Origin: Lachnospiraceae bacterium
GTDB lineage: Bacteria; Bacillota; Clostridia; Lachnospirales; Lachnospiraceae
Direction: 5' to 3'
Length of the DNA: 64,000 nucleotides
NCBI GenBank assembly: GCA_910574185.1
Contig: CAJSZQ010000017.1
Coordinates: 1 to 64,000 of the forward strand
The notes under the pieces were generated by a model, which saw only the letters and a program-made list of their open reading frames with translations, had not been told where the DNA came from and did not search any database. Positions 6,035 to 14,267 of this stretch are shown here, piece after piece (the first letter of the stretch is position 1; every line of letters begins with the position of its first letter). Made by a program: the position numbers and the translations under genes.

Positions 6035-7966
6035 ATGTCAAGAGAAGATTATATCAAAGCGAATAGATTAGCGAAAAAGGATTATCAGTCCAAGTCCTTG
6101 CGGGGAGAGCTTCCCACGCTTCCGGTGCTTGACGATATCCTTCCGCCCAGAGGTAAGTACAGGGAAGTCCCGCTAGGGCTTGTGAAGATTCCGGCTGACC
6201 AGATTGCGGGAACGAAGAATGCAGGGCGGAGCAATGCATTTGCAAGTAATTTCATGCCTTTGCTGAAGGAGGGCAGCGAATTTTCAAGAAAATGGGAATC
6301 CTTAAGCACCAGTCATGTGCAGGAGGGGATTCGTGATCCGATTAAGGCTTATGAATATATGAATAAATTCTATGTGGAGGAGGGCAATAAGCGGGTCAGT
6401 GTGGTGAAGTTTTTCGGGGTGGATTCGATTCCGGGAACAGTAACGCGTATTATACCCGACCGGACTGGCGACAAGGAGAATAAGATTTATTATGAATTTC
6501 TGGATTTTTATGAGCTTTCCAAGGTGAATTATGTCTGGTTTTCTGAGACTGGACGGTTTGCAAAGCTTCAGGCGGCTATGGAAAAGGAACCGGGCGAAGT
6601 ATGGAATGAGGAAGATCAGATGGATTTTCGCTCGATTTATACGCGTTTTTCCAAAGAATTTAAGTCTATGAATCATGATAAGCTCAAAATTACGGCGGGG
6701 GATGCATTTCTTGCGCTGCTGGAGCTTTACGGCTATAAGGAGCTTCTGGGAATGAGCGTCGGGGAACTTAAGAAGCTGATTGAGAGAAGCTGGGAGGAGT
6801 ATATGCTTCTGGAAAAGGAAGAGGAAATTGAGCTGAAAATGGACCCGGCGCAGGAGAAGAAGCCGCTTCTGAGTCTGAATAAGATTTTACCGGTGGGGGT
6901 ACTGTCTGTTGGTAAGAGCAGGCTTAAGATTGCATTTATCTATGAGAAAACGCCAGGGTCTTCTGCGTGGACCTATGGCCATGAGCTTGGAAGGCTGCAT
7001 CTGGAGCAGAAGTTTCCGGGAGAGGTTCAGACACTTTACTATACGAATATTACCCGAAAGGATATTGAGTACGCTCTGGAAGATGCAATAAGGCAGAAAT
7101 GCGACATTATATTTACCACCACGCCGTCCTTTGTGCAGGCAAGCGTAAAAGCGGCAATTGCGCATCCTTCTGTGAGGATATTAAATTGCTCGCTGAATAC
7201 GTCCCACCGTTATATCCGTACCTACTATATTCGGATGCATGAACCGAAATTTATCATGGGAGCCATCGCGGGAGCGATGACAGAGAGCGATAAAGTGGGG
7301 TTCATTGCCGATTATCCGATTTTTGGTACTATTGCGAACATTAATGCATTTGCTCTGGGAGCAAAACTGGTGAATCCCAGGGTGAAAGTCTTTCTGGAGT
7401 GGTCGGCGAAGAAAGATGTGGATGCAGTAAAGAATTTAAGAGAGCAGGGCGCGGAGATTATTTCTGGCAAGGATATGGTGACTCCAGAGGATGCTTCTAG
7501 GTATTTTGGATTGTACAGCTTGGAACATGACTGGCCGAAGAGCCTTGCCATGCCGGTATGGCACTGGGGACAGCTTTATGAGCGCCTGATTCGCACGATT
7601 ATGGACGGAACCTGGAAATATGACGATAATCCTTCTGATAAGAAGGCCATCAATTACTGGTGGGGAATGTCTTCCGATGTGGCGGATATTGTCTGCTCCA
7701 ATAATCTGCCTATTGGAACAAAGCGTTTGGTAGAATTACTGAAAACCAATATCAAAAGCGGAATATTTGATCCCTTTGCCGGGGAATTATATTCACAGAC
7801 AGGTGTGATTCAGAAGGAGTCCTGGAAGAGCCTGCTTCCGGAAGAAGTGGTGAAGATGGAATGGCTGGCGGAGAATGTCATTGGTGATATACCAAAACGT
7901 CAGGAGCTTAAGAAACGCTCAGAGCCGGTGGTTCTTCAACAGGGAGTGGAAAAGACGAAGGGATAA
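6035..7966 (+). CDS. ParB-like domain fused to PnrA/BMP-type ligand-binding domain
   Basis: This 643-residue protein lacks a signal peptide and lipobox. The N-terminal part (about residues 40-150) carries a ParB/Srx-like signature, VEEGNKRVSVVKFFG, preceded by a short segment resembling a substrate-loop region. The C-terminal half (about 285-560) resembles BMP/Med/PnrA-type nucleoside-binding proteins: KIAFIYEKTPGSSAWTYGHE, FTTTPSF, GAIAGAMTESDKVGFIADYP. Those are normally secreted lipoproteins feeding a nucleoside ABC importer, so a cytoplasmic version fused to a ParB-like module suggests an intracellular ligand sensor or enzyme. The ATG at 6035 follows TCAGGAGGCAGT and is preferred over 5957. 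The metallophosphoesterase starts 8 bp after its stop, so the two are probably co-transcribed. Confidence 0.8.
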   Translation: MSREDYIKANRLAKKDYQSKSLRGELPTLPVLDDILPPRGKYREVPLGLVKIPADQIAGTKNAGRSNAFASNFMPLLKEGSEFSRKWESLSTSHVQEGIRDPIKAYEYMNKFYVEEGNKRVSVVKFFGVDSIPGTVTRIIPDRTGDKENKIYYEFLDFYELSKVNYVWFSETGRFAKLQAAMEKEPGEVWNEEDQMDFRSIYTRFSKEFKSMNHDKLKITAGDAFLALLELYGYKELLGMSVGELKKLIERSWEEYMLLEKEEEIELKMDPAQEKKPLLSLNKILPVGVLSVGKSRLKIAFIYEKTPGSSAWTYGHELGRLHLEQKFPGEVQTLYYTNITRKDIEYALEDAIRQKCDIIFTTTPSFVQASVKAAIAHPSVRILNCSLNTSHRYIRTYYIRMHEPKFIMGAIAGAMTESDKVGFIADYPIFGTIANINAFALGAKLVNPRVKVFLEWSAKKDVDAVKNLREQGAEIISGKDMVTPEDASRYFGLYSLEHDWPKSLAMPVWHWGQLYERLIRTIMDGTWKYDDNPSDKKAINYWWGMSSDVADIVCSNNLPIGTKRLVELLKTNIKSGIFDPFAGELYSQTGVIQKESWKSLLPEEVVKMEWLAENVIGDIPKRQELKKRSEPVVLQQGVEKTKG

Positions 7967-7973
7967 CAGACGA

Positions 7974-8582
7974 ATGAAAATACTTGCGATTGCAGACGAA
8001 GAGTCAAAGGCTCTGTGGGATTATTTTGACAGAAGTAAATTTGAAGGAATAGATTTGATTATTTCCTGTGGAGATTTAGAGGCAGATTACCTGTCTTTTC
8101 TGACAACTCTGACCTCTATTCCGGTCCTCTACGTGCATGGGAATCATGACGTAAAATATGAGAAAAAACCTCCGGAAGGCTGTATTTGTATTGAGGACAG
8201 GATATATGTACACAAAGGCGTGCGGATTATGGGGCTGGGAGGCTCCATGGAGTACTATGGCGGGAAACATCAGTATACCGAATCGCAGATGCGTTTGAGG
8301 GTTGGTAGGCTCTGGTTTCAGATTATGAGGCGCGGCGGGTTCGACATTCTTGTAACCCATGCGCCGGCCTTTGAGCTCAATGACGGCAAAGATCTTCCCC
8401 ACCGGGGATTTCAGACATTTTTGACATTGATGGAACGGTACAGGCCGAAATATTTTCTGCATGGGCATGTACACAGAAACTACAGCCGAGATTTTAAACG
8501 TTATGACAAATATCTGGATACAAAAGTAATCAATGCGTATGAAAGGTGTGTGTTTGAGTATGAAGATGAAAGTGCGGAATAA
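7974..8582 (+). CDS. Calcineurin-like metallophosphoesterase
   Basis: This 202-residue protein shows the metallophosphoesterase motifs SCGDLE, HGNHD, THAPAFELNDG and HGHVH, which bind two metal ions. The first motif, usually D-x-H, reads IADEES here, so the first His ligand is replaced. That could alter metal binding or activity. The ATG at 7974 is chosen because it starts at the conserved first strand (MKILAIADE) and lies 8 bp after the upstream stop. It overlaps the start of the downstream GH3 gene by about 23 bp, suggesting translational coupling. The substrate is unknown; the genetic partner is the ParB-like/PnrA-like fusion. Confidence 0.85.
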   Translation: MKILAIADEESKALWDYFDRSKFEGIDLIISCGDLEADYLSFLTTLTSIPVLYVHGNHDVKYEKKPPEGCICIEDRIYVHKGVRIMGLGGSMEYYGGKHQYTESQMRLRVGRLWFQIMRRGGFDILVTHAPAFELNDGKDLPHRGFQTFLTLMERYRPKYFLHGHVHRNYSRDFKRYDKYLDTKVINAYERCVFEYEDESAE

Positions 8583-11037
8583 GGCGGCGTTTACAGACGC
8601 GCAGACCCCGTTGGAGGAAGCGAACTGCCAGATAGCGTATCTGGCGGCGTTAGAGGGAATCGTGCTGCTTGAAAACGACGGATGCCTGCCTTTGAAGCCC
8701 GGGAGGATTGCCCTGTACGGCGCCGGCGCGGATATGACGCTTAAAGGAGGAACCGGTTCCGGCGAAGTGAATGTTCGTCATGAGGTGTCTATTCTGGAGG
8801 GTTTGGAAAAGAATGGTTTTACAGTGACAAGCAAGCCATGGATTGACGAGTACCGGGCTGTGTATGAGAGAGCAAAAGCAGACTACAGAGAAGAACTCGG
8901 AAAGAAGTTGGTTCATCTGAATCCGGCGAATCTGCTGAATATTGTGAGTCCATTTCCTATGCCTGCCGGACAGTCGGTTACGGAAGAGGAAATAGTCGCT
9001 TCGAATACGAATACCTGTATTTACGTAGTGTCCAGGCAGGCGGGAGAAGGCGCGGACCGGAAGCTGGAGGAGGGAGATTATTCTCTTACTGAGATAGAGA
9101 GAAGCAGCATTATTCGGTGCGCCGCACAGTATGAGACAATGATTGTGGTTATTAATGCAGGCGGAAGCTTCGATATGAATTTTCTTGATGAAATTGTGGG
9201 AATTAACGGGGTTATCTTTTTCGGGCAGCAGGGAATGATGGGCGGTCAGGCATTTGCGGATTTATTGTGTGGGAAAGAGACGCCCTCCGGTAAACTTGCG
9301 GATACATGGTCTTACAGGTATGAGGATTATCCGAATGCCATGGAGTACAGCTATTTAAATGGTAATCTGGATGAAGAATATTATGAAGAAGGGATTTATG
9401 TAGGTTACCGTTATTTTGACAGTTATGAGGTGGAGCCGAAGTATTCCTTCGGTTATGGACTGTCTTATACAGATTTTGAGACAGAAACGGAGAAGGTCTC
9501 TGTGAAGCAGAATATCGTGAAGGTGAAAGTAAAGGTTACCAATACAGGCGGCTTTGCAGGGAAAGAGACGGTTCAAATCTATGTAAGCTGCCCGCAGGAC
9601 GGGCAGGCAAAAGAGTACCAGAGACTGGTTGCATTTGCTAAGACAAAGAAGCTGAAGCCCGGAAAAAGTGAGAAGATGAAATTAAGTTTTGACGTCACAG
9701 ACCTTGCAAGTTACCGGACGGAGGATGCGGCGACGGTGTTAGAACAGGGAGATTATCTGGTGCGGGTGGGAAATTCAAGCCGGAGCACCGAAGTCAGAGC
9801 TGTGCTGGCGTTGGATAAGGAAGCGGTGATATCCAGACATTGTCGTATCTGTGAAAACGGAGAGACGAAGGAAATGCAGCCGCCGCTGCTTTCAGAAGAG
9901 GTAATTGCAGAGGATATCCCCCGGATAAAAATTCGCGGAAAAGATATACCATGTAAGAGTTATGATTATCAGGTGCCGGATATTTACCGTTCGTCGGATA
10001 CAGACGCATTTTTAGACCGGTTGACGTTAGAAGAAATGGCGCTCTTAACCGTAGGGGAAGGAATGTCCGGCAAACGGTTTTTTGAGGCGCCGGGAGCCGC
10101 AGGCTCTACAACGGCGAAGCTGTTGGAAAAAGGGATTCCCAATGTGTGTCTTGCGGACGGACCGGCAGGATTGAGGCTTCAGAAGCGTACCGCGGTAACC
10201 CGAACCGGCAAATTAAAGGCAGTGGAGCCCAATCTGGAGCTGTTTGATTATTTTCCGGAAATGATAAAAAAGATGATGTTTGCAGATCCGGAGAAGCATC
10301 CGTTGGTTTATCAGTTTACAACAGCATTTCCGGTAGGGCTGGCTCTTGCTCAGACCTGGAATTTAGAACTGGCTGAACAGGTAGGCGGGGCTGTGGGTGA
10401 AGAGATGAAAGCATACGGCATAACTTACTGGTTAGCGCCGGGGATGAATATTCACAGGAACCCGCTGTGCGGGAGAAACTTTGAATATTACTCAGAAGAC
10501 CCGTTTCTGTCCGGAACCCTTGCGTCGGCCATTATCAGAGGAGTACAGAAGAGTCGGGGATGTTATGTGACCCTCAAGCATTTTTGCTGCAATAACCAGG
10601 AAGACAACCGGAATCAGACGAATGTGAATGTAGGCGAGCGGGCTCTTCGCGAGATTTATCTGAAAGGATTTGAAATTGCGGTGAAGAAGGCGGCTCCTGG
10701 CGCTGTTATGAGCAGCTACAATAAGGTAAACGGCATGTATGTGAATAACAGTTATGACTTGCTCACGAAGGTGCTTCGGAATGAGTGGGGGTTTCAGGGG
10801 CTGGTCATGACAGACTGGTTCGCGACCGGGAAGAATGTAGGCAGCCATGTGTCCGCAATCGGAGCAGGCAACGATTTGATTATGCCGGGAAGCAGGGCGG
10901 CGGTGAAGGAGATTGTGAAGGCTGTGGAGGATGGAATTATTGAGGCGGAGGATGTGAAACGCTGTGCGGCAAACGTGCTGAAAGGGGTTCTGTCCTCGCG
11001 GATTTATCAGGGATATCGGAGACTTAGGGAGAAATAA
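8560..11037 (+). CDS. GH3 beta-glucosidase with swapped domain order
   Basis: This enzyme of about 826 residues hydrolyses beta-linked glucosides. The order is inverted relative to classical GH3: the alpha/beta (C-type) domain comes first (GIVLLENDGCLPL, KGGTGSGEVN), then a fibronectin-III-like domain (YGLSYTDFE, GKETVQIYVSC), then the TIM barrel (LADGPAGLRLQ, NIHRNPLCGRNFEYYSEDP, LKHFCCNNQEDNR). The catalytic nucleophile is Asp in GLVMTDWFATG. The same order is known in Ruminococcus albus and Butyrivibrio beta-glucosidases. No signal peptide, so cytoplasmic. The ATG at 8560 overlaps the metallophosphoesterase end. A paralogue is at 33478. Confidence 0.9.
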   Translation: MKMKVRNKAAFTDAQTPLEEANCQIAYLAALEGIVLLENDGCLPLKPGRIALYGAGADMTLKGGTGSGEVNVRHEVSILEGLEKNGFTVTSKPWIDEYRAVYERAKADYREELGKKLVHLNPANLLNIVSPFPMPAGQSVTEEEIVASNTNTCIYVVSRQAGEGADRKLEEGDYSLTEIERSSIIRCAAQYETMIVVINAGGSFDMNFLDEIVGINGVIFFGQQGMMGGQAFADLLCGKETPSGKLADTWSYRYEDYPNAMEYSYLNGNLDEEYYEEGIYVGYRYFDSYEVEPKYSFGYGLSYTDFETETEKVSVKQNIVKVKVKVTNTGGFAGKETVQIYVSCPQDGQAKEYQRLVAFAKTKKLKPGKSEKMKLSFDVTDLASYRTEDAATVLEQGDYLVRVGNSSRSTEVRAVLALDKEAVISRHCRICENGETKEMQPPLLSEEVIAEDIPRIKIRGKDIPCKSYDYQVPDIYRSSDTDAFLDRLTLEEMALLTVGEGMSGKRFFEAPGAAGSTTAKLLEKGIPNVCLADGPAGLRLQKRTAVTRTGKLKAVEPNLELFDYFPEMIKKMMFADPEKHPLVYQFTTAFPVGLALAQTWNLELAEQVGGAVGEEMKAYGITYWLAPGMNIHRNPLCGRNFEYYSEDPFLSGTLASAIIRGVQKSRGCYVTLKHFCCNNQEDNRNQTNVNVGERALREIYLKGFEIAVKKAAPGAVMSSYNKVNGMYVNNSYDLLTKVLRNEWGFQGLVMTDWFATGKNVGSHVSAIGAGNDLIMPGSRAAVKEIVKAVEDGIIEAEDVKRCAANVLKGVLSSRIYQGYRRLREK

Positions 11038-11051
11038 GCGGAGGAACGAAT

Positions 11052-11900
11052 ATGAGCTATGCAGATAAGATATTTATTACGATGTGCAGGGATATTATTG
11101 ACAATGGCGCCAGTACGGAGGGGGAGAAGGTCCGCCCGGTCTGGGAGGATGGAACCAGCGCTTATACGGTTAAGAGATTCGGCGTGGTAAACCGATATGA
11201 TTTGTCAAAAGAATTTCCGGCGCTGACGCTTCGGAGGACTGCGATTAAGAGTTGTACGGATGAGATGCTGTGGATTTGGCAGCAGAAGTCTAACAATATC
11301 CATGATCTGCATTCGGGAATCTGGGACAGCTGGGCGGATGAGAGCGGCTCCATCGGCAAGGCGTACGGCTACCAGATGGGGGTAAAGCATTCCTATAAAG
11401 AGGGAATGATGGATCAGGTTGACCGGGTTATCTATGATTTAAAGAATAATCCTTACAGCCGGCGGATTATGACGAATATGTATGTACACCAGGATTTACA
11501 TGAGATGGCGCTTTATCCTTGCGCTTACAGTATGACCTTTAATGTGACGAAAGAAAAAGGGAGCGATAAGCTTAAGCTGAACGCAGTGCTGAACCAGCGC
11601 TCCCAGGATGTGCTTACGGCAAATAACTGGAATGTGTGCCAGTATTCGGTGCTGCTGCACATGCTGGCGCAGGTGTGTGACATGAAGGCGGGAGAATTGC
11701 TCCATGTGATTGCAGACGCGCATATTTACGACAGGCATATTCCACTGGTGGAAGAATTAATCGGCAGAAAGCCGCTTCCGGCTCCGAAATTCTGGCTGAA
11801 TCCTGAAATTCATGATTTCTATGAGTTTACGAGAGATGATGTAAGGCTGATTGATTATGAGACGCATGAGCAGATAAGAGATATTCCGGTGGCAGTATAG
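11052..11900 (+). CDS. thyA: Thymidylate synthase (ThyA type)
   Basis: It converts dUMP to dTMP with methylene-tetrahydrofolate. The 282-residue length fits ThyA. Motifs include ALTLRRTAIKSCTDEMLWIW, YGYQMG, PYSRRIMTNMYV (phosphate-binding Arg) and the catalytic Cys in LYPCAYSMTFNV. The usual context is PPCH, so the His after the Cys is replaced by Ala, and the folate-loop region RSQDVLTANNWNVCQYSV also deviates from the E. coli form. It has a GGAGGAAC ribosome binding site 14 bp after the GH3 stop. folA follows downstream, after a 283-bp palindromic element; FolA regenerates the tetrahydrofolate that ThyA oxidises. Confidence 0.92.
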   Translation: MSYADKIFITMCRDIIDNGASTEGEKVRPVWEDGTSAYTVKRFGVVNRYDLSKEFPALTLRRTAIKSCTDEMLWIWQQKSNNIHDLHSGIWDSWADESGSIGKAYGYQMGVKHSYKEGMMDQVDRVIYDLKNNPYSRRIMTNMYVHQDLHEMALYPCAYSMTFNVTKEKGSDKLKLNAVLNQRSQDVLTANNWNVCQYSVLLHMLAQVCDMKAGELLHVIADAHIYDRHIPLVEELIGRKPLPAPKFWLNPEIHDFYEFTRDDVRLIDYETHEQIRDIPVAV

Positions 11901-11908
11901 AGTAGAAG

Positions 11909-12191
11909 AAAATTTCCTCCTGTACGGATGGGGGCTGCCTGACAGAAACAGGGCGCTTTGTCAGGCAACGCTGGGCAACACTCCGGTGAACTAACTGCTA
12001 ACTTCGGCTAGAATGCGCAGTGAGCCTTCGCATCCAAGTCTGCGTTGCCATGCATCCGAAGGAAGCTGCCAGTGGCAGGTTCTGTAGGTAAGCAGTGGAT
12101 TTCATCTACGTTAAAAGCGCCCTCTTATGCATTGCCTGACAAAGCGCCCTGTTTCTGTCAGGCAGCCCCCATCCGTACAGGAGGAAATTTT
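11909..12191. repeat. Palindromic cassette A: 60-bp perfect inverted repeats around conserved core
   Basis: The arms at 11909-11968 and 12132-12191 are perfect 60-bp inverted complements. Between them lies a core shared with 20172-20397 and 40389-40601: GGGCAACACTCC (11973-11984), AACTAACTGCTAACTTCGGC (11991 onward), GGTAAGCAGTGGATTTC, and TTAAAAGCGCCC (12111-12122). GGGC can pair with GCCC, and CTGC with GCAG. Each arm also contains its own smaller palindrome, TGCCTGACA...TGTCAGGCA. It fills the thyA-folA gap, starting 8 bp after the thyA stop. The function is unknown; it could be a terminator, a structured RNA or a mobile repeat. Confidence 0.9.
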
Positions 12192-12221
12192 TCAGGCAGA
12201 ATAGTTTGAGGTGAGAAAGAT

Positions 12222-12716
12222 ATGAAATTAATTGTAGCGGTAGATAAGGCGTGGGCAATCGGAAAGAATAACCGTCTGATGTGGAGTATTCCGGCGGATA
12301 TGAAGTTTTTCAGGGAGACTACGAAGGGAAATATTGTAATTATGGGAAGAAAGACCTTAGAGAGCTTTCCGCAGAGCCAGCCGTTGGCAAATCGTGTGAA
12401 TATTGTGATTACAAGGAATGAAAAATACAAAGTAAAGGGCGCGGCAGTGGTTCACAGCGTGGAGGAAGCTCTTGCTGAGAGCAGGAAATATGAGGGGGAT
12501 GTGTATGTAATCGGCGGCGAGAGCATTTACCGGGCTATGCTGCCATACTGTGATACCGCCCTGGTGACAAAGATTGACCATACCTATGACGCAGACACTT
12601 ATTTCCCGAATCTGGACGAAGATTCAGAGTGGGAGATGACGAAAATTAGCGAGGAACAGACTTGTTTTGACTTGGAGTATTACTTTACTGTTTATGAGCG
12701 GGTTCATACATCATAA
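12222..12716 (+). CDS. folA: Dihydrofolate reductase
   Basis: It reduces dihydrofolate to tetrahydrofolate with NADPH. The 164-residue protein shows AVDKAWAIGKNNRLMWSIPADMKFF-like family start (active-site Asp in IPADMKFF), the NADPH loop IVIMGRKTLESFP, and VYVIGGESIYRAMLPYCD. Start ATG behind TGAGGTGAGAAAG. It sits downstream of thyA, its metabolic partner, separated by a palindromic cassette. Confidence 0.95.
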   Translation: MKLIVAVDKAWAIGKNNRLMWSIPADMKFFRETTKGNIVIMGRKTLESFPQSQPLANRVNIVITRNEKYKVKGAAVVHSVEEALAESRKYEGDVYVIGGESIYRAMLPYCDTALVTKIDHTYDADTYFPNLDEDSEWEMTKISEEQTCFDLEYYFTVYERVHTS

Positions 12717-12816
12717 ATTGCTGGTATACGAATATTCTGCAAAATGCTGTACGAAATGCATTTTTCGTGAATGCAGCAGTCTTGAAATAAAAAAGATGGA
12801 GAGTATGTAAAGACGA

Positions 12817-14109
12817 ATGAGAATTTTAACAATTACAGCGCAGAAGCCGAACAGTACCGGAAGCGGCTTCTATCTGACAGAGCTGGTAAAGGCATTTTCA
12901 GAAGAAGGACATGAACAGGCGGCGCTTGCAGGGATTTATCAGGAGGATAAGGTGGAACTGCCGGAAGGGGTGAAATTTTTTCCGGTATATTTTAAGACAG
13001 AGGAACTTCCTTTTCCAATTGCAGGAATGTCGGATGAGATGCCCTATGAGAGTACGGTATACGGACAGATGACGGAAGAAATGGTCAGTCAGTTTGAGCG
13101 GGCTTTCAGAAAAGCGGTAAGGAATGCGGCGGCTGATTTCCAGCCGGAGCTTGTTATCTGTCATCACTTGTATCTGGTGACTTCTATTGTCAGGGAGGAA
13201 CTTGCGAATGATAAAGTGTGCGCTTTCTGTCATAATACGGATTTGAGACAGATGAAGAAGATTCCATTAAAGAGAGAATATATCCGCAGCCAAATTCCGA
13301 AATTAGACGCTATATTTGCCCTTCATAAAGAGCAGAAGAAAGAGATTATGAATATATATCCGGTAAAAGAAGAGCAAATAACGGTTGCAGGGACCGGATA
13401 TAATTCCAGGGTATTTTTTTTGAACCGGGAGAAGAGCGCGGGAACGTCAGGAGCGTTGGAGGGAAAAAAGGACACTGGGGAGGCGGACGATCTTACAGAA
13501 GCAGGAAGGCGGCCAGGGACAGCCGGGTTCCTGTCGGAGAAACCGCTCCGGTTAATTTATGCAGGAAAGATTGCAGAAAAGAAAGGTGTGGAAAGTTTGA
13601 TAAAGAGCCTTTCTTTCCTGCCATGGGCTGCGGATGAACTGGAGGTTTTTCTGGCGGGAGGAGCCGGGAATCAGGAAGAATACAACAGGATTTGTAAGCG
13701 GGCTAAGAAATGTAAGTATCCGGTGTATTTTCTGGGGAAGCTTTCACAGAATGAGCTTGCGAAAGCGTATAACAAAAGTGATATTTTTGTACTTCCTTCC
13801 TTCAGCGAGGGGCTTCCATTAACAGTCGTAGAGGCTATGGCCTGCGGCTGTAAAGTGATTGTGACGGATTTGCCGGGAATCCGGCCATGGATAGAGGAGA
13901 ATGTGACGCATGCGCCGGTTTTCTTTGTGAGACCTCCCCGTATGCAGAATGCAGACGAGCCTGCGCCGGAGAGCCTTGAAAGATTTGAAAGGGAAATCGC
14001 CCGAACGATTGAAGCTTGTGCAGAAGCAGCCTATACAGGATGTCCGGAACTCAACAGAGTGTCCTGGAAAAATATCTGCAGGCTGGTGCAGGAACTGGAA
14101 GGTCTATGA
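12817..14109 (+). CDS. GT4-family glycosyltransferase
   Basis: This 430-residue GT-B enzyme transfers a sugar from a nucleotide-sugar donor. The N-terminal Rossmann domain opens with MRILTITAQKPNSTGSGFYL; the C-terminal donor-binding domain has LIYAGKIAEKKGVESLIKSL and the E-x7-E motif in FSEGLPLTVVEAMACG. It is cytoplasmic with no membrane helix. A low-complexity insert of about 40 residues (GTSGALEGKKDTGEADD and following) separates the domains. The acceptor is unknown and no cell-wall or capsule cluster is adjacent. Confidence 0.88.
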   Translation: MRILTITAQKPNSTGSGFYLTELVKAFSEEGHEQAALAGIYQEDKVELPEGVKFFPVYFKTEELPFPIAGMSDEMPYESTVYGQMTEEMVSQFERAFRKAVRNAAADFQPELVICHHLYLVTSIVREELANDKVCAFCHNTDLRQMKKIPLKREYIRSQIPKLDAIFALHKEQKKEIMNIYPVKEEQITVAGTGYNSRVFFLNREKSAGTSGALEGKKDTGEADDLTEAGRRPGTAGFLSEKPLRLIYAGKIAEKKGVESLIKSLSFLPWAADELEVFLAGGAGNQEEYNRICKRAKKCKYPVYFLGKLSQNELAKAYNKSDIFVLPSFSEGLPLTVVEAMACGCKVIVTDLPGIRPWIEENVTHAPVFFVRPPRMQNADEPAPESLERFEREIARTIEACAEAAYTGCPELNRVSWKNICRLVQELEGL

Positions 14110-14210
14110 TAAATTTGGATTCCAAATAAGCCATAAATTGTGGAAGGATGAGTAGTTGCGGAACGGGTTTTCATTTTGGAAATATCAGAAATTGGAGTAA
14201 AAATAGACGG

Positions 14211-14240
14211 TTGACAAGCCGGCAGTTTATCCTCTATAAT
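14211..14240 (+). promoter_or_regulatory. Promoter of the ilvBN T-box transcript
   Basis: TTGACA (14211-14216) and TATAAT (14235-14240) are both perfect consensus with an 18-bp spacer, just upstream of the T-box leader. Confidence 0.85.
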
Positions 14241-14267
14241 AGTAGCAATCTTATTGTTTCAGACAAA

